From: Streptomyces tagetis
GTDB lineage: Bacteria > Actinomycetota > Actinomycetes > Streptomycetales > Streptomycetaceae
DNA: 64,000 nt
Direction: 5' to 3'
Assembly: GCF_018069565.1 (NCBI RefSeq)
Contig: NZ_JAGPNL010000001.1
Location: forward strand, 558,001-622,000
Numbering within the stretch: position 1 is the stretch's first letter; every line of letters starts with the position of its first letter. Shown in pieces: positions 16,731 to 25,838 of this stretch. Both the position numbers and the translations under genes were made by a program. The notes under the pieces are model-generated. The model worked only from the letters and a program-made list of their open reading frames with translations. It was not told the DNA's origin and did no database searches.

Positions 16731-18494
16731 TCAGGACACGGGCCGGGCCCGTCCCACCACCGCCGCCAGGTCCGGCGTCGGCGCCAGCGTGCCGAAGGCC
16801 GCGCCCCCGTCACCGCCCAGCCGCGAGGCGCAGAACACGTCGGCCACCTCGGGCGGCCCGTGCCGGACCAGCAGCGCGCCCTGGAGCACCACCGCCAGTC
16901 GTTCGGCCACCCGCCTCGCCCGGCCCTCGGCGGCCTCCAGATCGGCGAGTTCGGTCAGCAGCCCCCGGATCGCCCGGTCCAGCCGCCGGTCGGCGCCGCG
17001 CGCCCGGCCCACCTCGGTCAGGTACGCGTCCAGCGCCAGCGGCTCACGCCCGAGGACCCGCACCGCGTCCAGGGCCAGGACGTTGCCGGGGCCCGCCCAC
17101 AGGGAACCGAGCGGCGCCGCGCGCACCAGCCTGGGCAGCCCCGACTCCTCCACGTACCCGTTGCCGCCCAGGCACTCGGCCGCCTCCACCACCACGGGAG
17201 CGCAGCGCCCGGTCACCCGGAACGCGGCGGCCGGCAGCGCGATCCGCAGCAGGGCCCGCTCGCCCTCCCCGCCGTCGTCCCAGGCCGCCGCGAGGCGCAG
17301 GGCGAGCACGGTGGCCGCCTCCGACTCGACGGCGAGGTCGGCGAGGACGGCGCGCATCAGCGCCCGGTCGGCCAGCTTCCCGCCGGTCACCTCCCGGTGG
17401 GCGCAGTGGTGGACGGCCTCGGCGACGGCCCGGCGCATCAGGGCGGCCGAGCCCACCACGCCGTCCAGCCGCGTCGCCGCGCGGGTCTGCGCGAGGGTGC
17501 GCGCGCCGTGGCCCTCGGGGCCGATCCGCAGGGCCCGGGCCCCGGTGAACTCGACCTCGGCGCAGGCGGCGGAGCGGTGGCCGAGGGTGTCCTTGAGGCG
17601 CTGGAGGCGGAAGGGGTTGCGGGTGCCGTCCGGCAGGACGCGCGGCACCAGGAAGCAGGTCGGCCCGGCGCCGGCCTCGTCCCCGGCGTCTCGGAAGGGC
17701 TCGGTGTCGCCGAAGTGCCCGGCGTCTCGGAAGGCCCCGGTGTCGCCGAAGTGCCCGACGTCTCCGAAGGTCCCGGTGTCGCCGAAGGCCCCGGCGTCCC
17801 CGGGGGTGCGGGCCAGGACGAGGAAGCCGTCGGCCATGGGCGCCGAGCAGAACCAGGTGTGCCCGGTCAGTTCGTACGTGCCGTCCGCGGCCGAGGGCCG
17901 GGCCGACGTGGTGACCGCCGCCGGGCCGCCGCCCTGCTTCTCGGTGAGGGCCACCCCGCACAGGGCGCCGGCCTTGTGCCGCGGGGGACGCGGGTCCGGG
18001 TCGTAGACGGGGGAGGTCAGCAGCGGCTCCCACTCGGCGGCCGGCCCCGGTTCGGCGCGCAGCGCGGGCACCGCCGCGTGCGTCGAGGACAGGGGCAGGG
18101 CGACGCCCGCGTCGGCCTGCGCCCACACCAGGAGCCCGGCCGCGCGCCGCACGTGCCCGCCCGGCCGCGTCCACGCCGAGGTCAGCCCGGCGCCCACGCC
18201 CTTGCCCAGCAGCCGGTGCCAGGCGGGGTGGGATTCCACCTCGTCGACCCGCCGGCCCCGGGGGTCGTGGGTGCGCAGGACCGGCGGGTTCCGGTCGGCC
18301 TGCTCGCCCCACTCCCGTACCTGGGCCGAACCGCAGGCCCGGCCCAGTTCCGACAGCTCCGCCAGCGCCTCCTCGCGGACCGTGGGGGCGAGATGCCGCC
18401 GGACGGCCTCCGCGAGGGCCCGGTCGGCGGTGAAGACGTCGTAGTCCACCAGCGGCGGGGCCTGGTTGGTCACGGTGTGGGTGCTGCCTGCCAT
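16731..18494 (-). CDS. AidB-like acyl-CoA dehydrogenase family flavoprotein with repeat insertion
   Basis: A 587-residue member of the acyl-CoA dehydrogenase superfamily closest in layout to E. coli AidB (541 residues): opening NQAPPLVDYDVFTADRAL, GVALTEKQGG near the FAD site, VVVEAAECLGGNGYVEE, and a C-terminal helical domain. Two oddities are visible. Residues 232-273 form seven hexapeptide repeats of GDxGxF type inserted in the beta domain. The position equivalent to AidB's catalytic Glu425 (in WEGS) is Ala467 in WAGP. It may be a DNA-binding or alkylation-stress flavoprotein without dehydrogenase activity; that is inference. Confidence 0.87.
   Translation of the reverse strand: MAGSTHTVTNQAPPLVDYDVFTADRALAEAVRRHLAPTVREEALAELSELGRACGSAQVREWGEQADRNPPVLRTHDPRGRRVDEVESHPAWHRLLGKGVGAGLTSAWTRPGGHVRRAAGLLVWAQADAGVALPLSSTHAAVPALRAEPGPAAEWEPLLTSPVYDPDPRPPRHKAGALCGVALTEKQGGGPAAVTTSARPSAADGTYELTGHTWFCSAPMADGFLVLARTPGDAGAFGDTGTFGDVGHFGDTGAFRDAGHFGDTEPFRDAGDEAGAGPTCFLVPRVLPDGTRNPFRLQRLKDTLGHRSAACAEVEFTGARALRIGPEGHGARTLAQTRAATRLDGVVGSAALMRRAVAEAVHHCAHREVTGGKLADRALMRAVLADLAVESEAATVLALRLAAAWDDGGEGERALLRIALPAAAFRVTGRCAPVVVEAAECLGGNGYVEESGLPRLVRAAPLGSLWAGPGNVLALDAVRVLGREPLALDAYLTEVGRARGADRRLDRAIRGLLTELADLEAAEGRARRVAERLAVVLQGALLVRHGPPEVADVFCASRLGGDGGAAFGTLAPTPDLAAVVGRARPVS
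17676..17801. repeat. Seven tandem 18-bp units inside the AidB-like gene
   Basis: The in-frame array encodes GDAGAF, GDTGTF, GDVGHF, GDTGAF, RDAGHF, GDTEPF and RDAGDE on the minus strand. The unit length is a multiple of three, so copy number changes keep the frame. Confidence 0.9.
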
Positions 18495-18569
18495 GACCGC
18501 GAACCTACCTCCCCGGAGCCGGAGGGTCCGCAGGGCCGTCCACGGATGAGCGCGGCGGGGCGCGGCGGA

Positions 18570-18575
18570 TACCTT
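18570..18575 (+). promoter_or_regulatory. Probable -10 box for a leaderless transcript
   Basis: TACCTT lies six bases before the GTG at 18582, and no ribosome-binding site precedes that codon. Confidence 0.35.
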
Positions 18576-18581
18576 TGGATC

Positions 18582-19709
18582 GTGCAGCCAGCAAGCGAAT
18601 CCCCTCAACAGCCCACCGGCCGGCTCCGTCGCGCCCGCGCCCTGTACCGGAACGTCTCCAAACGCAGGACCGCCTGGCTGCTGCTCAAGGACACCGTCAA
18701 CTCCTGCATGGAGTACCGCATCCTCGGCCTGGCCGCCGAGGCGGCGTTCTTCACGCTGCTGTCGGTGCCGCCCCTGCTGCTCAGCGTCCTCGGCCTGCTC
18801 GGCTACGTCGACGCCTGGACCCACGCCGACACCACGGCGTCCCTGCGCGCCAACATCCTGGACGCCTCCCGCACGGTCCTCTCCGAGCGGGGCGTACGGC
18901 AGATCACCGAACCGATCCTGAACGACGTGACGAAAGGGGGCCGGCCCGATGTCATCTCCCTCGGCTTCCTCTTCGCCGTGTGGTCCGGTTCCCGGGCCGT
19001 GAACGTCTTCGTCGACACCATCACCGTGATGTACGGACTCGACGGGGTGCGCGGCATCGTCAAGACCCGCCTCCTCGCCTTCCTCCTCTTCATCGTGGCG
19101 CTGCTCATCGGCTCGGTCGCGCTGCCGCTGATGGTGGCCGGACCGGACACGGTGGTGCGGATCGTGCCCTGGTCGACGACGGTCGTCCAAGTGCTGTACT
19201 GGCCGGTCGTCATCGTCCTGTCGGTCGTCTTCCTGACGACGCTGTACCACGTCTCCGTGCCGGTGCGCTCCCCGTGGATCGAGGACGTGCCGGGCGCGCT
19301 GGTCGCTCTCGCCATGTGGGTGCTCGGCAGCTTCCTGCTGCGCATCTACCTCACCAGCACCGTCGAGGGCCCCACCATCTACGGTTCGCTCGCCGCACCC
19401 GTCGCCGTGCTGCTGTGGATCGGTGTGTCCGCGTTCGCCGTGCTGGTCGGCGCCGCGGTCAACGCGGCCATCGACCGGGTCTGGCCGGCCGCCGCCACCG
19501 CCGCGGCCCGCGAGACCAACGAGCGGATGCGCCAGGCGCAGGTCGCCGAGTACGTGGCCCGTGCCGCCGCCAACGGGGAGGCCGATCCCGACATGCCGGC
19601 CGAGTTCCCCGAGCGCTGGTCCCGGTTCCTGCCGCCGGACGACGTCACCGCCCGGCTGCGCGGCGGCCACACCAAGCCCCCCGGACGCGACAAACCCGAG
19701 GACTCCTGA
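18582..19709 (+). CDS. YihY/BrkB family integral membrane protein
   Basis: A 375-residue membrane protein with six predicted hydrophobic helices (for example AAFFTLLSVPPLLLSVLGLLG, LLAFLLFIVALLIGSVALPL) and the family motif GPTIYGSLAAPVAVLLWIGVSAFAVLVGAAVNAA near residue 265-300. The family was once called ribonuclease BN by mistake; its real role is unknown, with transport or envelope functions suggested. The GTG at 18582 starts the conserved part and fits a leaderless mRNA. It is divergent from the AidB-like gene with an 87-base gap. Confidence 0.88.
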   Translation: MQPASESPQQPTGRLRRARALYRNVSKRRTAWLLLKDTVNSCMEYRILGLAAEAAFFTLLSVPPLLLSVLGLLGYVDAWTHADTTASLRANILDASRTVLSERGVRQITEPILNDVTKGGRPDVISLGFLFAVWSGSRAVNVFVDTITVMYGLDGVRGIVKTRLLAFLLFIVALLIGSVALPLMVAGPDTVVRIVPWSTTVVQVLYWPVVIVLSVVFLTTLYHVSVPVRSPWIEDVPGALVALAMWVLGSFLLRIYLTSTVEGPTIYGSLAAPVAVLLWIGVSAFAVLVGAAVNAAIDRVWPAAATAAARETNERMRQAQVAEYVARAAANGEADPDMPAEFPERWSRFLPPDDVTARLRGGHTKPPGRDKPEDS

Positions 19710-19738
19710 CGGCCGGGCGCGGGGCGCGGCCGGGCGCG

Positions 19739-19744
19739 TAGCCT
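19739..19744 (+). promoter_or_regulatory. Probable -10 box for the AraC-type regulator
   Basis: TAGCCT lies seven bases before the GTG at 19752, the usual spacing for a leaderless Streptomyces transcript. Confidence 0.4.
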
Positions 19745-19751
19745 GGCGGAC

Positions 19752-20471
19752 GTGTACGCGGAACGGCCCTCCCGGCTGGCCGGCGCGGTGGTCTGGACGA
19801 ACGCCCCGTCCGGCTCCCCGGCGCGGCCGGTGCTCCCCGACGGCTGCATGGACCTGCTCTGGCACGAGGGCCGGCTGCTCGTCGCGGGCCCCGACACCCG
19901 CGCGTACGCCGTCGACGGCGTCCCCGGCCGCTGGGCCGGTGTCCGCTTCTTCCCCGGGACCGCGCCCACCCTCCTCGGCGTCCCCGCGCACGAGCTGCGC
20001 GACCGGCGGGTCGACCTCGCCGACCTGTGGCCGGCCCGCCGGGCCCGGTCGCTGACGGCGCGGGTGGCGGCGGCGGCCGGTCCGGCGCGGGGAGTGGAGG
20101 AAGCCGCCCTCGCGCTGGCGGCGGACAGCGGCCCGGCCGACCCCCTGGCCGCCCGGATCGTCGCCGCCCTCCAGGCGGGCCGCTCGGTCGCCGCCACCGC
20201 CGACGGGCTCGGCGTCGGGGCCCGCCGCCTGCACCGCCGTTCCCTCGCCGCCTTCGGCTACGGGCCCAAGACCCTCGCCCGTGTCCTGCGGCTCCAGCGC
20301 GCGCTGGCCCTGGCGAGGGGCGGCACACCCCTCGCCGAGACGGCCGCCCTGGCCGGCTTCGCCGACCAGGCGCATCTCACCCGGGACATACGCCGGTTGA
20401 CGGGACTGCCACCCCGCGAACTGCTCGGCCCGGCCGTCCACGGGACGACCGGCGGCGGACCACGGGGGTAA
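19752..20471 (+). CDS. AraC family transcriptional regulator
   Basis: A 239-residue regulator. The N-terminal part ([43 protein letters not shown]) is the domain typical of the DUF6597/AraC group found in Streptomyces. The C-terminal 90 residues form the paired HTH ([19 protein letters not shown] and [29 protein letters not shown]). The GTG start gives a complete N-terminal domain. The target is unknown; it may act on the small enzymes nearby. Confidence 0.87.
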   Translation: MYAERPSRLAGAVVWTNAPSGSPARPVLPDGCMDLLWHEGRLLVAGPDTRAYAVDGVPGRWAGVRFFPGTAPTLLGVPAHELRDRRVDLADLWPARRARSLTARVAAAAGPARGVEEAALALAADSGPADPLAARIVAALQAGRSVAATADGLGVGARRLHRRSLAAFGYGPKTLARVLRLQRALALARGGTPLAETAALAGFADQAHLTRDIRRLTGLPPRELLGPAVHGTTGGGPRG

Positions 20472-20489
20472 CCGACGGGGCCGGTGCCG

Positions 20490-20640
20490 CGCGGGCTGCC
20501 TGGTCCTGCCGGTGGCCGGGGGTGCCGCCGCACGGCCTGCCTGGTCCTGCCGATGGCCGGAGGGGGGTGCCGCCGCGTGGGCTGCCCGGTCCTGGCCGGT
20601 GGCTGCCGCCGTGCGGGCCGCTTCGCCCCGGCCGGTGGCG
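20490..20640. repeat. Degenerate tandem repeats of about 40-50 bp
   Basis: Three imperfect copies of a GC-rich unit containing CCTGGTCCTGCCG and TGGCCGG followed by GGTGCCGCCG fill the gap between the convergent AraC and VOC genes. There is no coding sign. Confidence 0.55.
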
Positions 20641-20663
20641 GGCGTGGCTGGTGGCCGCGCGGG

Positions 20664-21068
20664 CTATTCCGTGCCCGCCGGCAGCGGGGCGAACAGGTCG
20701 ATCCCGTTGCCGTCCGGGTCGTGCAGGATGGCGTAGCGCTGGCCCCAGAAGGCGTCCCACGGCTTCAGCGCGCCCGGGTACCCCGCGCCGGTCAGCTCCT
20801 CGTACACGGCGTCCACCTCGCCGGGCGTCTCGCACAGCAGGGCGAGCGAGGCCCGTCCGGCGCCGGACGGGGGCCGCCAGGCGGGGTGGAAGGAGCGGAC
20901 GCTCTCCTCGGTGTCGAGCAGCAGCCGGGTGCCGCCGGGCAGGGCGGCCTCGGCGTGCGGCCCTTCCTCGGCGCCCTCGGGGAAGGCGAAGCCGAGGCGG
21001 CGGTAGAAGGTCACGGAAGCGGCCATGTCGGAGACGACGAGGCCGACGGCGTCGAAGCGTACGGTCAT
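20664..21068 (-). CDS. VOC (glyoxalase/bleomycin resistance fold) protein
   Basis: A 134-residue single-domain vicinal-oxygen-chelate protein: the opening VRFDAVGLVVSDMAASVTFYRRLGF and the closing RYAILHDPDGNGIDLFAP are the standard edges of the fold. A metal-binding Glu/His set is not obvious, and a role in binding a small molecule is as likely as catalysis. It is convergent with the AraC-type gene. Confidence 0.85.
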   Translation of the reverse strand: MTVRFDAVGLVVSDMAASVTFYRRLGFAFPEGAEEGPHAEAALPGGTRLLLDTEESVRSFHPAWRPPSGAGRASLALLCETPGEVDAVYEELTGAGYPGALKPWDAFWGQRYAILHDPDGNGIDLFAPLPAGTE

Positions 21069-21224
21069 GCAGGCCACGGTAGGGCGCCGCGCGGCAGGGG
21101 TCTTGAAGGAAACGGACACCTCGCCGTCCCCGCCCCGGACACCTGTCGGACGAGGCACGCCCCCCGGCTCAGATGCTGCTCAAGTCCCTTGCGCCGCACG
21201 GGGGTTGACCTCGACCATGGGGGG

Positions 21225-21587
21225 ATGCTGGGACTTCGCAAGCCACCGGAAATCGCCGTCCTCGTCCTGCGGGACGCCGACGTCGTCGCCCGCGCGCTCC
21301 GGCAGGCCCTCGCCGAGGCGAGCCCCGAGGAGCGCCCCGGTCTGGAGCGCGCCGCCACCCTCGTGGAGCGGGCCGCCGAGACCTCCGACGCCGAACTGCG
21401 CGCCCGCTGGGTCCACGAACGCCTCGCCGCCGTCGGCCACGAGGGCCCCGCCGACTCCGTCCGGGCCGTCAAGGCGCTGCGCGACGCGGTCCCCGGCCTC
21501 AGCCTGCTCGCGGCCGTCCAGCTCTCCAAGGACGCCGCCGCCCACCCCGGCTCCCCGCCCCCGCCGAGCGAGGACCGAGGCCGTTAA
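21225..21587 (+). CDS. Small protein with ribosomal L7/L12 C-terminal-like segment
   Basis: A 120-residue acidic, helix-rich protein. The segment DSVRAVKALRDAVPGLSLLAAVQLSKDAA (about residues 80-108) resembles the C-terminal fold of ribosomal protein L7/L12, where a VIKAVR..TGLGLKEAKDLV block binds translation factors. This likeness is short and I hold it loosely. It ends four bases before the ThuA-like gene starts, so the two are probably one operon. Confidence 0.7.
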   Translation: MLGLRKPPEIAVLVLRDADVVARALRQALAEASPEERPGLERAATLVERAAETSDAELRARWVHERLAAVGHEGPADSVRAVKALRDAVPGLSLLAAVQLSKDAAAHPGSPPPPSEDRGR

Positions 21588-21591
21588 GGTC

Positions 21592-22245
21592 ATGAGCATG
21601 GCGCCGCGACTGCTCGTCCACACCCGCACCACCGCCTACCGGCACGACTCCATCCCGGCCGGGATCGAGGCCCTGCGCACCCTCGGCGGCTTCGCGGTGG
21701 ACGCCACCGAGGACCCCGCCGCGCTCGAAGCGCCGCTCGACGGCTACGCCGCCGTCGTCTTCCTCTCCACCAGCGGCGAGATCCTCACCCCGGCCGGCCG
21801 CGCCCGGCTCGCCGCCTACGTCGAGGGCGGCGGCGGCTTCGCCGGCGTGCACGCCGCGGCCTGCACCGAGTACGACTGGCCGTACTACGGCACCCTGCTC
21901 GGCGCCCGCTTCGACCGCCACCCCGACCTCCAGCCCGGCAGGGTCCTCGTCGAGGACCGGGCACACCCGGCCACCCGGCACCTGCCGGCCGCGTGGGAGT
22001 TCACCGACGAGTGGTACGACTTCCGCACCAACCCGCGCGGCACGGTCCACGTGCTCGCCCGCGCCGACGAGACCTCGTACGAGGGCGGCGGCATGGGCGA
22101 GGACCATCCGCTGGTCTGGTGCCGGGAGCAGGGCCGGGGCCGCGTCTTCTACACCGCCCTCGGACACACCGCCGAGTCCTACGCCGACCCCGCCTTCCGG
22201 GAGCACCTGCGCGGCGGCATCGGATGGGCGGCCCGGCTCCTCTGA
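21592..22245 (+). CDS. ThuA domain protein
   Basis: A 217-residue ThuA-like (glutamine-amidotransferase-fold) protein: [20 protein letters not shown] at the start, [56 protein letters not shown] in the middle, and [25 protein letters not shown] at the end. ThuA proteins act in sugar metabolism (trehalose or keto-sugar pathways) in some bacteria. Two in-frame ATGs (21592, 21598) are equally possible starts. It is closely spaced after the preceding small gene. Confidence 0.87.
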   Translation: MSMAPRLLVHTRTTAYRHDSIPAGIEALRTLGGFAVDATEDPAALEAPLDGYAAVVFLSTSGEILTPAGRARLAAYVEGGGGFAGVHAAACTEYDWPYYGTLLGARFDRHPDLQPGRVLVEDRAHPATRHLPAAWEFTDEWYDFRTNPRGTVHVLARADETSYEGGGMGEDHPLVWCREQGRGRVFYTALGHTAESYADPAFREHLRGGIGWAARLL

Positions 22246-22378
22246 GCGCGCCGGGCGGCCGTCCCGGTCACGGAACGCACCCGCCCGGTCGCCGTCGGGC
22301 GCGCGGGGGAATACCCGTGGGGCCGGTGATGCTGTGGATGTCGTCGGTGCGCGAGCGCGGCGAAGGGCTGGTGGGCAG

Positions 22379-23929
22379 ATGACGGCAACGGACCGGCCGC
22401 CCCCGGTGGCCAGGACGCCCCACGGGGTGGTACGCGGCCGGTGGGAGGACGGCGTCGCGGTCTTCCGCGGCATCCCCTACGCGGCGCCCCCCTTCGGCCC
22501 GCGCCGCTTCCTGCCCCCGCGTCCGCCCGAGCCCTGGGACGGCGTCCGTGACGCGGTCCGCTTCGGGCCGACCGCGCCGAAACCGCCGTACTCCGAGGCG
22601 TTCGCCCCCTACCTCCGCGACCCGGAGATCCCCGGCGACGACTGCCTCAACCTCAATGTCTGGACCCCCGAACCAGGCCCCGGAGCCCGCCTTCCCGTCC
22701 TCGTCTGGCTCCACGGCGGCGCGCTGACCAGGGGTTCCTCCGCCGTCCCGGTCTACGACGGGCACGGCTTCGCCCGCGACGGCGTCGTCCTGGTCTCCGT
22801 CAACTACCGCCTCGGCGTCGAGGGTTACGGCCTCTTCCCCGACGCCCCCGCCAACCCGGGACTGCGCGACCAGCTCGCCGCCCTGCTGTGGGTGCGCTCC
22901 GCCATCGCCGGCTTCGGCGGCGACCCCGGCCGGATCACCCTGGCCGGCCAGTCCGCCGGGGCCATCAGCGCCGGCGCCCTCCTCGCCGCGCCGCAGGCCG
23001 CGGGCCTGGTCCGGCGTGCCGTCCTCCAGAGCGGGCCGCCCGAGGCGTCCGACCGGGACAAGGTGCGCCGGATGGTGCGCCGCATGGCCGCCCGGCTCAA
23101 GGTCCCCGCCACCGCCGCGGCCTTCGCCGAGGTCGACCGCGGCCTGCTGCTGCGCGTCCAGGCCGAGATCGGCCGGCTCGGCAGCCCGGTGCTCGGCGGG
23201 CCCGCCTTCGGCATCGTCGTCGACGACGACCTCGTGCCCCGCGATCCGCTGGAGGCCCTGGCCGGCGGCGGCGCGGCCCCCGGCGTCGACCTGCTCATGG
23301 GCTGGACCCGCGACGAGTACCGGCTGTGGCTGGTCCCCGGCGGACTGCTGGAGCGCGTCGACCGGCTCGGACCGGTCGCCCTGGCCGGGGCCCGCGCCCG
23401 CTGCCGCTGCGGACCGGAGGTGGTGCGCGGCTACCGCGCCCTGCGCCCCGAGGCCGGCACCGCCGAGACCGTCGGACAGCTCGTCACCGACCACCTGCTG
23501 CGCGTCCCGCTGCACCGCCTGGCCGACGCCCGCGCCGAGGCGTCCTGGATGTACGAGTTCGCCTGGCCCTCCCGGCTGCCCGGCCTCGGGGCCTGCCACG
23601 CCCTGGAACTGGGCTTCGTCTTCGACAGCGGGGATGTGCCGGCCGCCCGCGCGCTGGCCGGAGAAGGCGCCCCGGCCCCACTCGCCGAGGCGATGCACGG
23701 GGCCTGGGTGCGCTTCGTGAGCGACGGCGACCCCGGCTGGCCGCGCTGGGACGCCTCCCACCCGGCCCGCGTCTTCGACGCCGGGGGGCCGGTCACCGCC
23801 CACGGCCTCAGGGACGCCGAGATCGCCCTGTGGAACGGGCCCGGCTCCGCCCCCGAGCCGCCGGAGCCGGCCGAACTCCGTTCGGTGGTACGCCGGTTCC
23901 GCCGCGCCGGTGCGCTGCGCCGGCACTGA
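22379..23929 (+). CDS. Type-B carboxylesterase (para-nitrobenzyl esterase family)
   Basis: A 516-residue alpha/beta hydrolase that should cleave carboxylic esters. The oxyanion motif [11 protein letters not shown], nucleophile Ser192 in GQSAGA, acidic partner in WTRDEYR and His407 in [12 protein letters not shown] are all in place. No signal peptide is seen, so it is likely cytoplasmic. The ATG at 22379 starts just before the family's [20 protein letters not shown]. It is convergent with the benzoylformate-decarboxylase-like gene and could serve in aromatic ester use, but nothing proves that. Confidence 0.9.
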   Translation: MTATDRPPPVARTPHGVVRGRWEDGVAVFRGIPYAAPPFGPRRFLPPRPPEPWDGVRDAVRFGPTAPKPPYSEAFAPYLRDPEIPGDDCLNLNVWTPEPGPGARLPVLVWLHGGALTRGSSAVPVYDGHGFARDGVVLVSVNYRLGVEGYGLFPDAPANPGLRDQLAALLWVRSAIAGFGGDPGRITLAGQSAGAISAGALLAAPQAAGLVRRAVLQSGPPEASDRDKVRRMVRRMAARLKVPATAAAFAEVDRGLLLRVQAEIGRLGSPVLGGPAFGIVVDDDLVPRDPLEALAGGGAAPGVDLLMGWTRDEYRLWLVPGGLLERVDRLGPVALAGARARCRCGPEVVRGYRALRPEAGTAETVGQLVTDHLLRVPLHRLADARAEASWMYEFAWPSRLPGLGACHALELGFVFDSGDVPAARALAGEGAPAPLAEAMHGAWVRFVSDGDPGWPRWDASHPARVFDAGGPVTAHGLRDAEIALWNGPGSAPEPPEPAELRSVVRRFRRAGALRRH

Positions 23930-23982
23930 GCCGGGCGGCGCACCCGCGCGGCGCGGGCGTCACCGCGCGGGCGCCGGGCCCG

Positions 23983-25641
23983 TCACGCGTAGGCCGGGTC
24001 CGCGGCGACCCGCACGTCGAGCACGAGCGGCGTGCCGCGCCGGGCGAGGTCGGGCAGCACCTCGTCGAGCGCGTCCTTCAGCTCCCCATACGTGGTGACG
24101 CGCAGCGCGGGGCAGCCGAAACCGGAGGCCAGCGTGGAGATCCGCACCTCCTCGAAGGCGGGCCAGGGCTGCTTGCCCTGCCCGGACCGCTCGGCCAGCC
24201 GGTCCATGATCGCGTAGCCGCCGTTGGAGAGGACCACGAAGAGCACGCCCACCCCGTAGTGGGCGGCGCTCCACAGGCCCTGGATGCCGTAGAGGGAGGA
24301 GCCGTCGCCGAGGACGGCGGCCACGGGCCGCTCGGGGGCGCCGAGCTTGAGCCCGACGGCCGCCGGGAGGCCGAAGCCGAGCCCGCCGGCGGCGGCGCTG
24401 ACGAAGCCGAGCGGGGCGCGGGCCGGCACCCTGCGGTGCAGTTCGGGGCGGCTGGAGGGGGACTCCTCGACCAGGATCGTGTCGGCGGGCAGACCGGCGG
24501 CGAGCAGGTCGAAGACGTGTCCGGGCCGCAGCGGTTCGCCGGGCGCGGGCAGCGGCAGCGCCTCGCGCGGCGGGCGGGCGGGGGAGGTGCGGGCCGGGCG
24601 CGCGGCGATCCGTCCGGTGAGCGCGCGGCAGGTCAGCGCGACGTCCGCGACCAGCGCGAGATCGGCGATCGAGTGGTGGGTCTCGTCGGCGTACGGGGTG
24701 ACCTGCGCGACGCGGGTGCCCTCCGGCACCAGGTCGCCGGGCTCCCACGGGTACTGGCGCAGCACCGGGGCGCCCAGTACGAGGAGCAGGTCGTGGCCCT
24801 CCAGCGCGGCCCGCACGCCGGACCGGCCCGGCGGGAGGTGCCCGGCGAACGCCGGGTGGTCCTGCGGGAAACCGGCGCGGGCGCCGAAGGGCTCCTGCCA
24901 GACCGGGGCGCCGGTGCGTTCGGCCAGCTCGGTCACGGCGGCCCAGCTCTCCGCGTCGTCGGCGGCGGCGCCGACCACGATCGCGGGGTGCCGGGCGCCG
25001 TCGACGAGGGCGGCCAGCTCCCCGGCCTCGGGACCGGGCACGGCGCGGCCCCGGCGCAGGTCGAGCGGGGCGGCGCCCCGGTGGGTCTCGGCGGGCCGGA
25101 GCCAGTCGTCCATGGGGACGACGACGATCGCGGGGCCGAGCGCGGTGAGCGCCTCGTGGTGGGCGCGGGCGATGGCGGCCGGCACGTCCTGGGCCCTGGC
25201 CGGGTGGCCGGTCCAGACCGGGTACTCGCCGACCAGGCCGTCGAGGCGTCCGGCGAGGAACGGATCGTGGGCGAGGTGGCGCCGGTCCTGCTGGCCGACC
25301 ACGACGACCAGCGGGGCCCGGTTGGTGCGCGCGGTGGCCAGCGCGCCGGCGGCGTTGGCCAGTCCGGCGGTGGTGTGCAGGTTGACGAAGGCGGGGCGGC
25401 CGGTGGCGGTGGCCCAGCCGGTGGCCATGCCGACCACCGAGCCCTCGTGCAGCGCGAGCCGGAAGCCGAGGTCGTCGGGGAGGCCGGTCAGGAACTGGAT
25501 CTCCGTCGAACCGGGGTTGGCGAAGATCGTCGTCATGCCGAAGTGGCGCATGAGGTGGAAGACGGCGTCCCGGACGGTGTGCCCGTCCGGCAGGTCGGCG
25601 CGGACGTCGGCGTCAGCGCGGTCGGCGCCCTGGGTGGTCAT
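23983..25641 (-). CDS. mdlC: Benzoylformate decarboxylase-like ThDP enzyme
   Basis: A 552-residue thiamine-diphosphate decarboxylase resembling Pseudomonas putida MdlC along most of its length. Ser45 in ANPGSTE, Glu66 in LHEGSVVG and His89 in NLHTTAG match the catalytic Ser26, Glu47 and His70 of that enzyme, and the cofactor motif GDGSSLYGIQGLW ends in the usual Asn-Gly. The expected reaction is decarboxylation of an aryl-2-oxoacetate to an aromatic aldehyde. The next upstream gene on the strand encodes an aldehyde dehydrogenase that would oxidise such an aldehyde. The ring substituents cannot be read from sequence. Confidence 0.85.
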   Translation of the reverse strand: MTTQGADRADADVRADLPDGHTVRDAVFHLMRHFGMTTIFANPGSTEIQFLTGLPDDLGFRLALHEGSVVGMATGWATATGRPAFVNLHTTAGLANAAGALATARTNRAPLVVVVGQQDRRHLAHDPFLAGRLDGLVGEYPVWTGHPARAQDVPAAIARAHHEALTALGPAIVVVPMDDWLRPAETHRGAAPLDLRRGRAVPGPEAGELAALVDGARHPAIVVGAAADDAESWAAVTELAERTGAPVWQEPFGARAGFPQDHPAFAGHLPPGRSGVRAALEGHDLLLVLGAPVLRQYPWEPGDLVPEGTRVAQVTPYADETHHSIADLALVADVALTCRALTGRIAARPARTSPARPPREALPLPAPGEPLRPGHVFDLLAAGLPADTILVEESPSSRPELHRRVPARAPLGFVSAAAGGLGFGLPAAVGLKLGAPERPVAAVLGDGSSLYGIQGLWSAAHYGVGVLFVVLSNGGYAIMDRLAERSGQGKQPWPAFEEVRISTLASGFGCPALRVTTYGELKDALDEVLPDLARRGTPLVLDVRVAADPAYA

Positions 25642-25838
25642 GGGGCTGGTTCTCCTCGGTACGGTCGGAATCCGGCGGTCGGCGGGCGTGGCCCGGGGGC
25701 CCGCGGGCGGTTCTGGGCAGGGGAGGGCGAGGGGCCGGGCCCGGCGGCCGGGTGGCGGGGCGGCCGGTCCCGGTCGCGGTCGCGGTCGCGGTCCCGACGG
25801 GCGGGTGGTACGGGTCGGGACGGGCGGGTGGCGGGGCC

